From contig JASLFF010000294.1 in NCBI GenBank assembly GCA_030150795.1, forward strand, positions 1 through 6,132: a stretch of DNA of 6,132 nt, in the 5' to 3' direction. This document shows positions 1-5,516 of this stretch, in pieces. The position numbers and the translations under genes were made by a program. Each line of letters starts with the position of its first letter. Position 1 is the stretch's first letter. A model generated the notes under the pieces. That model had not been told where the DNA came from. It saw only the letters and a list, made by a program, of their open reading frames with translations, and made no database searches. The DNA is from Terriglobales bacterium. Lineage in GTDB: Bacteria; Acidobacteriota; Terriglobia; Terriglobales; Gp1-AA117.

Positions 1-397
1 GTTTTGCATCAACGGCGCTCGTAAATTGATGGATACTGTCTGTGGTTGTGGAATTGAAATTCGTGAGTCGCTCCTGAACAGTGGAGGAAAGAGAGATGAT
101 CTGAGTCGATACATCACTCTTAAACGAATTTATGTCGGCGCGCAACTCGGTTAGCGTTTCATTCAAATTGTCACGAATACCAGCAATGGCCGTTCCAGAC
201 TCCAATCGGCTTTCCCGAAACCCGTCACGCACCTGTGAAGCCAATTGTTCATGAAGCGTGTCGAGACGCACGAGCCGGTCCGGCAGTTGCTCGAAATTGC
301 CGGGTAGTTTGTTGCGAAATGCCAGAATGATTACGACGAGTAGAGTAGCTGCGGTCAAAATTATAGGTATCAGGGAAATCGCGGGCATCGCTTGCAT
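1..397 (-). CDS. rmuC: RmuC-like membrane-anchored coiled-coil protein, N-terminal part (runs off left edge)
   Basis: This is an open frame of 132 codons with no stop, cut by the window edge, so only the N-terminus is visible. The ATG at 397 is preceded by AAGGAT (412-407) about 10 nt upstream; the next in-frame ATG (388) is too far from it. Upstream, TGC-TACGAT (436-428) could be an extended -10 box. The protein has one N-terminal membrane helix (about residues 7-27, ending in FRNK). A charged, probably helical segment follows, with heptad-like runs such as IRDNLNETLTELRADI and LSSTVQERLTNF. RmuC homologues, linked to limiting recombination and inversions, have this layout: membrane anchor, coiled coil, then a nuclease-like C-terminal domain. 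That domain lies outside the window, so the name rests on N-terminal style only. Another coiled-coil membrane protein is possible. Its bases are AT-richer than acs (54 of the first 120 are G/C). Confidence 0.55.
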   Translation of the reverse strand, partial: MQAMPAISLIPIILTAATLLVVIILAFRNKLPGNFEQLPDRLVRLDTLHEQLASQVRDGFRESRLESGTAIAGIRDNLNETLTELRADINSFKSDVSTQIISLSSTVQERLTNFNSTTTDSIHQFTSAVDAK

Positions 398-639
398 TTG
401 GTGGTTATCCTTGCTAATTGGTGAGCAATCGTAGCATTTTCTTTCCTACATTACTTGAGATAAAAAGTAGTTCTTCTGGGTGCCGTTGCACCAAGGAACC
501 AGCCATGACGGCATTCCGCCTTCCCTTGGGAAGAATAAGCGCGGATATATGTATTGTGTCGCTGGAATTCTTTTAGCGCGCTCCACTTCGCTGCGCGCGA
601 GCCTGCGGCGCAAGGAAAGGTTTTTCTTTCGTGCTGAAC

Positions 640-659
640 GGCACGAGTAAACTCGTGCC
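640..659. repeat. Perfect 9-bp inverted repeat (hairpin)
   Basis: GGCACGAGT (640-648) and ACTCGTGCC (651-659) are exact reverse complements separated by AA, which would fold as an 8-bp stem with a TAAA loop. A second, overlapping pairing CGTGC/GCACG (630-634 with 641-645) would compete with it. No T-tract follows on either strand, so a transcription terminator is not supported. Part of a dispersed intergenic repeat is more likely, but only one copy is present here. Confidence 0.6.
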
Positions 660-715
660 CTGACACTTGTCTGGATTGCGGAGGCAACCTAGCTAACCAG
701 GCGCTCGTTTGTGCC

Positions 716-800
716 GCACCTATGGCGCTGGAATTTTTTCTAGATACGCTGCCCACCGCCGGCGCGGTGGGCTCAATAATTTCGCACCTCCGGCGCTGAA
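716..800. repeat. Hairpin-centred repeat unit with flanking direct repeats
   Basis: The centre is a perfect 9-bp inverted repeat, GCCCACCGC (751-759) and GCGGTGGGC (764-772), with a 4-nt loop CGGC. It is flanked by two near-identical direct copies: GCACCTATGGCGCTG (716-730) and GCACCTCCGGCGCTG (784-798), differing at two of 15 positions. A T-run (734-739) lies on the left side only. The symmetry suggests one dispersed intergenic element of the kind frequent in Acidobacteria and Planctomycetes (inference). It is not a textbook terminator for the minus-strand gene ending at 866, because no T-run follows the stem in that direction. Confidence 0.6.
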
Positions 801-816
801 GCACCTAAGACAGATT

Positions 817-841
817 ATCTGCGCAAATCTGCGGCGAGAAA
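817..841. repeat. Dispersed repeat fragment, copy 1 (partner at 5448-5471)
   Basis: Bases 817-834 match 5448-5465 at 16 of 18 positions, sharing the core AAATCTGCGG, and both continue into AGAAA after one or two bases. Two such copies about 4.6 kb apart in separate intergenic gaps point to a dispersed repeat family rather than chance. Here only the right-arm part is present, without the other words seen in the longer block at 5269-5507. Confidence 0.55.
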
Positions 842-865
842 GTTTCCTATTGATCGGCGGGAACC

Positions 866-1567
866 CTACCTTGGCCGATTGGCAATCACGTGGTAGTTGC
901 GCATGCTGAGCAGGCCTTCCCAGCTTCCTACAGCCATGGGAAGAATACGCTCCAATTTGTGGTGCTCTTTCTTGTGGGCCCAATACATCAACCCCGCCAT
1001 CAGGCCGAAGCTGCCCGCGTTATAAACGGCAGCGCCGGTGCGGGTCTGCACGAACGGGCGCGCAATGGGATTCATTTCCACAAAGCCGGGATACGCGAGT
1101 CCTTTTTGTGTGGAGAGCGCGTCCGCGGTGAGCGACGCGCCCAGAGTGGCGAAGCCGAGTTGGTTGCGCGCGTCAAAGAATCTATGCGGCGGTGTTTTGA
1201 GCTTGATGAAAGCTGTGGGCGGCGTGAGCAAAGCGTGTATAGGGGCCAGACTATTGCCGGCCAAAAAGCCATTTTCCAGCGCAGGCTCAGAGGCCGAGCG
1301 CGCAGGGGACACGGGAGAGACCGGTTCAACAGTCCTTACTTCTGTGGATATTGGAGGCGCATCCGGCAGGGCAGCTACCAGGGCATTCGGCGTAACTGAA
1401 GTTGTGGCCGAAGTCGCGCTTGCGGCCGATGCAGAAGAAGTCGCGGCGGAATCTGAAGCAGAAGCGGGCGTTGATGAGGATGCAGGCACGCGTCGTCCGT
1501 CTTCGCCCAGGGCGAAGGCCGACGATCCTACAAACACCAATAGCATGGTGGCAACGGCAACTCTCAC
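866..1567 (-). CDS. Small exported or membrane protein of unknown function, Ser/Ala-rich linker
   Basis: 233 residues, function not recognised. The start is GTG at 1567: an in-frame TGA lies just upstream, no ATG intervenes, and GGGGGAG (1578-1572) sits 4 nt before it. An internal ATG at codon 8 is possible but would shorten the signal. Residues 1-19 look like a signal peptide (MRVAVATMLLVFVGSSAFA). Residues 29-60 are almost only Ser, Ala and Thr, and 70-95 are Pro-rich, suggesting a disordered linker. The C-terminal 100 residues look conserved: hydrophobic helices at about 136-153, 179-197 and 207-222, with DALSTQ, EMNPIARPF (164-172) and AHKKEHHKLERI. The D..ST....E.NP pattern recalls DUF5658-type small membrane proteins (inference). 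It lies 163 nt downstream of acs on the same strand, too far to assume an operon. Confidence 0.75.
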   Translation of the reverse strand: MRVAVATMLLVFVGSSAFALGEDGRRVPASSSTPASASDSAATSSASAASATSATTSVTPNALVAALPDAPPISTEVRTVEPVSPVSPARSASEPALENGFLAGNSLAPIHALLTPPTAFIKLKTPPHRFFDARNQLGFATLGASLTADALSTQKGLAYPGFVEMNPIARPFVQTRTGAAVYNAGSFGLMAGLMYWAHKKEHHKLERILPMAVGSWEGLLSMRNYHVIANRPR

Positions 1568-1730
1568 CAGTCTCCCCCGGACGTGAGCTCAAAATGCGTG
1601 TTCGAGCAAATTGAATAACTCTTGTATTTGGGTTTCTACTGGCAATTCTTGCTACAAATGGCGCGAGTGAAAATAGGGCCTGCTACTGAGATCAGGAGAT
1701 TAAGGGCCTTACCTTATCGCCGGCATCGCT

Positions 1731-3644
1731 CTACTCTTCGAGTGTGGAGAGGTCGCCAACGTCGCGGCCCAGTTCCTGCGCTTTGAGCAGACGGCGGATA
1801 ATCTTGCCGCTGCGCGTTTTGGGCAGCTTGTCAGGGAACGCAATTTCCGCGGGCACGGCGATTGCACCGAGCACGTGCCGCACATGCTCTTTCAATTTCT
1901 GTTCAAGTTCCGGCGATCCCGCGTGGCCAATGCGCAGGATCACGAAAGCCTTGATGTTCTCGCCCTTGATTTCGTCGGGGCGTCCGATGACTGCCGCTTC
2001 AGCAACAGAGGGATGACTGACCAGCGCGCCTTCAACGTCGGCGGTGCCAATGCGATGGCCGGCAACGTTCAGCACATCGTCCGCGCGACCAACCACGGTG
2101 AAGTAGCCATCCTGATCGCACACGGCGACGTCACCGGTAGTGTAAGCGTTGGGCACCTTGCCCCAATCCTGCGCGTAACGCGCCGGGTCGCCATAGACCG
2201 TGCGAAACATGTGCGGAAAAGGCTTGCGGATCACCAGCAGTCCGCCTTTGTTGGGAGGCATCTTGTTGCCTTGCTGATCGACGACCTCAGCCACAACTCC
2301 GGGAAGCGCCTTGCCCGCTTTTGCCGGACGCGCGGCCATGATCGGCAGAGTGCCCAGGCACGGGCCGCCAGTTTCGGTTTGCCACCAGTTGTCGGCGACG
2401 AAGGCCGTAGTGCCGTTGCCGCACAGCACGCGATACGCCCACTGCAAAGCTTCAGGATTCAGCGGCTCGCCCGCGCAAGTGAAAAGACGCAAGCTGCGGA
2501 GATCGAATTTTTTCGGCAGCTCGTCGCCGTGGCGCATGAACATGCGGACGGCCGTCGGCGCGGTGAAGACCACCGAAACGCGATATTTTTCCACCAGCTC
2601 CCACGCTATCCCAGGATTGGGATAATCAATCGCGCCTTCGCGGAACAGCGTTGTCACGCCCGCCAGCAGCGGCGCGTAAACAATGTAGGAATGTCCCACA
2701 ACCCAGCCGATATCGGAAGTGCAGAAATATACATCGTCATCACGGATGTCCCAGAAGCGCGTCATGTGATAGTGAATGCCCACGGCATAACCGCCATGAA
2801 CGTGCACCACGCCTTTGGGTTTTCCCGTGGTCCCGCTGGTATAGAGGATGTAAAGCGGATCTTCTGAATCCATCACTTCAGCCAGGCACTCGGCTTTCTG
2901 CGCCTGCACCAGTTCGTTGAAATCGACTTCACGCTCCGTCAGTTCGATCATCGGCCTGGCGCGCCGCAGCACCACAACTTTTTCCACCAGCTCCAGCCCG
3001 GCAATCGACTCCTGCACAATCGCGCGCAACGGCACCTGCTTGCCGCGGCGGTACGTCACGTCCGCAGTAAGAATCACGCGCGCCTGCGCATCTTCAATGC
3101 GGCTGCGCAGCGCGCCCACGCTAAAGCCCGCATACACCACGGAGTGCACAGCGCCAATGCGCGCGCACGCCAGCATGGAAACCACGCCCTCAAGGCACAG
3201 CGGCATATATACAATGACTCTGTCACCTCTCTTCACTCCGAGCGACTTCAGCGCGTTCGCCGTGTGCCCCACCTGGTCCAGCAACTGGCCGTACGTTACC
3301 TGCCGCTCCGTGCCATCTTCGCCCACCCATATATAAGCGACTTTATTCTTGCGGCCGGATTTCACCTGGCGATCAAGGCAGTTATGCGTGATATTGAATT
3401 TCCCGCCCTGAAACCACTCAAATGTCGGATACTTCCAGTCAAAAACTTTTGTCCACGGCTTGAACCATTCCAACTCATTCGCGGCGGCGGCCCAGAATGC
3501 TTCAGGATCTTCCACCGATCGCTTATATTCCGCGTCGTAATCTTTCAGCCGCGCATTTTCGACGAGAGATTTTGGCGGCAGAAGTTCTTTGTCTGCATGT
3601 AGGAGTTGCTCTATCCCGGCTTCAGAGTTGGCGACCGTTGGCAT
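1731..3644 (-). CDS. acs: Acetyl-CoA synthetase (AMP-forming acetate-CoA ligase)
   Basis: 637 residues, near full family length (about 650). It activates acetate to acetyl-AMP, then acetyl-CoA, in the cytoplasm, feeding acetate into central metabolism. Adenylate-forming motifs appear in order: the phosphate-binding loop YTSGTTGKPKG (268-278), AGEPLNPEA (391-399), WWQTETGG (420-427), the TGD aspartate (505), GRADDVLNVAGHRIGT (519-534) and PKTRSGK (608-614). K614 is the lysine that protein acetyltransferases modify in enteric Acs. The WWQTETG tryptophan pair fits a small acyl pocket (acetate or propionate). The middle segment SDIGWVVGHSYIVYAPLLAG resembles propionyl-CoA synthetase PrpE, so propionate as substrate is not excluded. 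The start is firm: AGGAGG (3654-3649) lies 4 nt before ATG. It ends at DLSTLEE, slightly earlier than many Acs. No terminator is evident. A CRP-type site lies upstream. Confidence 0.95.
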   Translation of the reverse strand: MPTVANSEAGIEQLLHADKELLPPKSLVENARLKDYDAEYKRSVEDPEAFWAAAANELEWFKPWTKVFDWKYPTFEWFQGGKFNITHNCLDRQVKSGRKNKVAYIWVGEDGTERQVTYGQLLDQVGHTANALKSLGVKRGDRVIVYMPLCLEGVVSMLACARIGAVHSVVYAGFSVGALRSRIEDAQARVILTADVTYRRGKQVPLRAIVQESIAGLELVEKVVVLRRARPMIELTEREVDFNELVQAQKAECLAEVMDSEDPLYILYTSGTTGKPKGVVHVHGGYAVGIHYHMTRFWDIRDDDVYFCTSDIGWVVGHSYIVYAPLLAGVTTLFREGAIDYPNPGIAWELVEKYRVSVVFTAPTAVRMFMRHGDELPKKFDLRSLRLFTCAGEPLNPEALQWAYRVLCGNGTTAFVADNWWQTETGGPCLGTLPIMAARPAKAGKALPGVVAEVVDQQGNKMPPNKGGLLVIRKPFPHMFRTVYGDPARYAQDWGKVPNAYTTGDVAVCDQDGYFTVVGRADDVLNVAGHRIGTADVEGALVSHPSVAEAAVIGRPDEIKGENIKAFVILRIGHAGSPELEQKLKEHVRHVLGAIAVPAEIAFPDKLPKTRSGKIIRRLLKAQELGRDVGDLSTLEE

Positions 3645-3774
3645 GATTCCTCCTCAGGCAATGCGGTATGAGGCCAATCCGGCCCAGACATCCTGGCCTT
3701 TGGCAGGTGCTGACCTTCAGCCGAAAAATGGCGACATGGCAATCAGCCATCTCGCCCAGGTGGCGGCGCAGCTA

Positions 3775-3780
3775 ATTGTA
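3775..3780 (-). promoter_or_regulatory. Candidate -10 box for acs
   Basis: On the minus strand these bases read TACAAT, 5 of 6 matching TATAAT. The expected -35 position (about 3798-3804) reads only TCCACT or similar, a poor match, as is usual for activator-dependent promoters. It would start transcription near 3768, giving acs a leader of about 124 nt. This leader contains small inverted repeats such as ATGGC/GCCAT (3736-3750). The box is short and could be chance. Confidence 0.35.
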
Positions 3781-3832
3781 CGCCGTCAGGCAGCTATGAG
3801 TGGACATCATAAGATGGGCCTTGCTGACTTGA

Positions 3833-3848
3833 TGTGATAAGGATCACA
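3833..3848. promoter_or_regulatory. CRP/FNR-family operator, perfect TGTGA-N6-TCACA
   Basis: TGTGATAAGGATCACA contains both CRP half-sites exactly with the standard 6-bp spacer. In the 22-bp frame (3830-3851), positions 3-9 and 13-19 match the E. coli consensus. The centre (3840.5) is about 72 bp upstream of the acs start inferred from the TACAAT box, an allowed class I activating distance. It is only 40 bp before the ATG of the plus-strand methyltransferase gene, where a bound protein could instead repress. A further half-site GATCACA lies at 3858-3864. Which CRP-family protein binds, and whether cAMP is the ligand, cannot be told from here. Confidence 0.65.
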
Positions 3849-3880
3849 CTAGACGGCGATCACAGGAAGCAGGGAATTTT

Positions 3881-4318
3881 ATGGTGCTTCGGAGTGTCTC
3901 GATTCTTGCCACGCTCGTGCTGATGGCGGCTGCCGCTGCGCTTGTGTTCCGCGGCGCAATTCTGGGGACAGGGCCGGTAAGCATATCTCTACAACTGCTC
4001 GGGTTGGCGCTTATGATCTGGGCGCGCCTGACTTTCGGCGTGCGTAGCTTTCATTACGCCGCCAATCCCACGCAAGGCGGACTGGTAACCCGTGGCCCGT
4101 ACCGCTATATTCGCAATCCCATTTACGCCGCCGCGTGGCTCATTATATGGACCGGGGTTGCGGTGCACTGGTCAATTACCAACGCTGCATTGGCCGCGAT
4201 TGTGGCCGTGATGCTGTTGGTAAGGATCGCCTGTGAAGAACAGCTTTTGCGCGGCGCATATCCTGAGTATGCGGAGTACTCCAAAAAGACCGCGCGATTA
4301 GTCCCATTCGTGCTTTAA
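3881..4318 (+). CDS. Isoprenylcysteine carboxyl methyltransferase (ICMT/PEMT)-family membrane protein
   Basis: 145 residues with about four membrane helices (roughly 6-25, 34-52, 83-97 and 100-116). The family signature is clear: GGLVTRGPYRYIRNPIYAA (66-84), then EEQLL..AYPEYAEYSKKTARLVP (119-142). In ICMT/PEMT enzymes these regions bind S-adenosylmethionine and the C-terminal E-E pair and Y-x-x-Y segment are conserved. Bacteria lack prenylated CaaX proteins of the eukaryotic type, so the true substrate, perhaps a lipid or small hydrophobic molecule, is unknown. The length fits short bacterial members (140-200 residues). ATG at 3881 follows AGGG (3871-3874) by 6 nt. It is divergent from acs across a 236-base gap with a CRP-type site 40 bp before its start. 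The next gene begins 71 bases downstream on the same strand. Confidence 0.8.
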   Translation: MVLRSVSILATLVLMAAAAALVFRGAILGTGPVSISLQLLGLALMIWARLTFGVRSFHYAANPTQGGLVTRGPYRYIRNPIYAAAWLIIWTGVAVHWSITNAALAAIVAVMLLVRIACEEQLLRGAYPEYAEYSKKTARLVPFVL

Positions 4319-4389
4319 TGCCAGAGACGCTCGTCAGCACTAAAATTCCCGGATCTTAAAATTTTCTGCCAGAGAGGCACTCCATCCCA

Positions 4390-5241
4390 ATGCATAAATT
4401 CGCGATCGCCTTTGTGTTTGTGTGCGTAACGTTGTCTGCCGCGGCCCAGGTCACGCCGAAAACCGTGCACTTTATGAGCGACGACGGCAAAACCAAGCTC
4501 ACAGGCTACTTGTGGATACCGGACGGTCGCGGACCACATCCAGCGGTGGTGATGATGCATGGCCGGCATGGCGCTTATTCCAGTCTAGCCCATGGCGTTT
4601 ATGACGCTCACACGCTCACCAAACGCCATAAGATGTGGGGAGAATTCTGGGCTGAGCGCGGCTATGTTGCCTTGCATGTGGATGGCTTTGGGCCCCGCGG
4701 ATTTCCTGCTGGTTTCGCCAAAGGAACTTATTCGGACAGGCCGGAAGAGTTGAATGAAGTTACGATCCGTCCTTTTGACGCCTACGGGGCGCTCCGTTAC
4801 CTGCGCACGCGCAACGATGTGGCGGGTGATCGAATTGGCCTCCAAGGATGGTCGAATGGCGCCAGCGCCACGCTTTCATCCATGGCACGCAACACGCCCG
4901 GCATGAAGGACCCAACGGTTGAAACAGGTTTCCGCGCGGCCATTGCTTTCTATCCGGGTTGCGGTTTGCAGGACCATTACAAAAAGGCTTATCGAACCTA
5001 CGCGCCAGTGCTTCTTGCCATTGGCACAGACGATGAAGAGGTTTCACCACAAATCTGCCAGGCCCTGAATGAAACCGGCAAGCGCGATGGAGACAGGATC
5101 GAGTTCGTGTTGTACACGGGCGCGGAGCATGATTTTGACGATCCCGGCAGCAAGAAGCAGAGTGTTCCGTCCAACCGCAAAGCCAAGGAAGACTCAATGC
5201 GCCGGGCGGAGGCGTTTTTCACGCGCTACCTTAAGCAGTAA
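4390..5241 (+). CDS. Secreted dienelactone hydrolase-family alpha/beta hydrolase
   Basis: 283 residues. Residues 1-19 (MHKFAIAFVFVCVTLSAAA) form a signal peptide, so the mature enzyme is probably periplasmic or secreted. The alpha/beta hydrolase fold is evident: strand and oxyanion region HPAVVMMHGRHG (50-61), FWAERGYVALHVDGFGPRG (86-104), nucleophile elbow GWSNG with Ser155, the acid probably Asp214 in AIGTDDEEVSP (210-220), and His247 in GAEHDFD. Classic dienelactone hydrolase uses Cys as nucleophile; here it is Ser, pointing to ester or related hydrolysis. The segment YSSLAHGVYDAHTLTKRHKMWGEFW (63-87) is an insert shared by a subgroup of these secreted proteins (recollection, not searched). 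The substrate is unknown. AGAGAGG (4371-4377) lies 12 nt before ATG, a rather long spacing. It follows the methyltransferase gene by 71 bases with no visible terminator, so co-transcription is possible. Confidence 0.85.
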   Translation: MHKFAIAFVFVCVTLSAAAQVTPKTVHFMSDDGKTKLTGYLWIPDGRGPHPAVVMMHGRHGAYSSLAHGVYDAHTLTKRHKMWGEFWAERGYVALHVDGFGPRGFPAGFAKGTYSDRPEELNEVTIRPFDAYGALRYLRTRNDVAGDRIGLQGWSNGASATLSSMARNTPGMKDPTVETGFRAAIAFYPGCGLQDHYKKAYRTYAPVLLAIGTDDEEVSPQICQALNETGKRDGDRIEFVLYTGAEHDFDDPGSKKQSVPSNRKAKEDSMRRAEAFFTRYLKQ

Positions 5242-5302
5242 AGTGGCTCGACTGAGTTAGAAATAAATTCACCACTGATTTTCACTGATGACACTGATCG
5301 GA

Positions 5303-5342
5303 GATCGGGTGATCGCGCGTGATCTGGTGATCGGGTGATCGG
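5303..5342. repeat. Degenerate 8-bp tandem repeat (GATCGGGT)
   Basis: Reading left to right the units are GATCGGGT (5303), GATCGCGCGT (5311, two extra bases), GATCTGGT (5321), GATCGGGT (5329) and a partial GATCGG (5337). Counting the GATC just before at 5296, there are six GATC tetramers in 46 bases. The array is short and imperfect, consistent with slippage inside the larger element. Confidence 0.75.
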
Positions 5343-5447
5343 AACCAGAACGCATCATCATTCATATAGAAAACACTTACGTCGGATAAACAGGGATAAC
5401 ACGCATATGAGAAGAGAATTCAATAGGGGTTGATTTGATCCGCGAAC

Positions 5448-5471
5448 ATCCGCGTAAATCTGCGGTAGAAA
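5448..5471. repeat. Dispersed repeat fragment, copy 2 (partner at 817-841)
   Basis: Bases 5448-5465 match 817-834 at 16 of 18 positions with the shared core AAATCTGCGG, continuing into TAGAAA here and CGAGAAA at the other copy. In this copy it is embedded in the phased series ATCCGCG, ATCCGCG, ATCTGCG of the larger element. Confidence 0.55.
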
Positions 5472-5516
5472 TTCCCGATCCGTTTTATTCGTGTTCATCC
5501 GTGGTAAGGTTTTGAA

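Larger units (their letters stand above)
398..865. other. 468-base non-coding stretch with hairpins and repeats
   Basis: I see no credible gene here. The stretch separates the end of the exported-protein gene (866) from the start of the RmuC-like gene (397), both on the minus strand. It contains several inverted repeats: GGTGC/GCACC (479-492), CTTCCC/GGGAAG (520-533), GCGCGC/GCGCGC (576-598), and the stronger hairpins at 640-659 and 751-772. It also holds a fragment (817-841) related to the repeat block near 5450. None of the hairpins is followed directly by a T-run on either strand, so none is a textbook terminator. The open frames crossing it (451-804 minus, 709-909 plus) run through the repeats and read as low-quality protein. 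Confidence 0.7.
5269..5507. repeat. Composite intergenic element: decamer-phased words with inverted arms
   Basis: The gap between the hydrolase and the yceH-type gene (5242-5516) is filled by short words at about one-helical-turn spacing. CACTGAT occurs at 5273, 5283 and 5292; GGATAA at 5384 and 5394; ATCYGCG at 5438, 5448 and 5458. The two arms are inverted relatives: 5269-5301 matches the reverse complement of 5475-5507 at 23 of 33 positions, both ending in GATCGG. The word spacings are the same (10 then 9) in both arms. A GATCGGGT tandem repeat lies inside the left side. I see no open frame, target duplication or terminator. It is probably a non-autonomous or repeat-derived element. Confidence 0.6.

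Noticed and set aside
751..772. Rho-independent terminator for the gene ending at 866
   Set aside because: The stem is strong, but on the minus strand no T-run follows it; the T-run at 734-739 becomes A in that direction.
451..804. Minus-strand open frame of 117 codons in the intergenic stretch
   Set aside because: It reads through several hairpins and repeats, has no ribosome binding site that I can see, and its composition is not protein-like.
1038..1586. Plus-strand open frame of 182 codons
   Set aside because: It is antisense to the exported-protein gene; its Ala/Glu-rich end mirrors the Ser/Ala linker codons on the other strand.
1670..1730. Terminator after acs from the AGGGCCT copies at about 1675 and 1702
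   Set aside because: The two copies are direct repeats of a nearly palindromic word rather than a good stem, and no T-run follows.
1875..2867. Long plus-strand open frame (330 codons) antisense to acs
   Set aside because: It lies wholly inside the acs gene, whose motifs are unmistakable, and its translation has no family features; high G+C antisense frames are often open.
5269..5507. CRISPR array
   Set aside because: Repeated words are only 6-8 bp at about 10-bp spacing; there are no 23-40 bp repeats with unique spacers and no cas gene.
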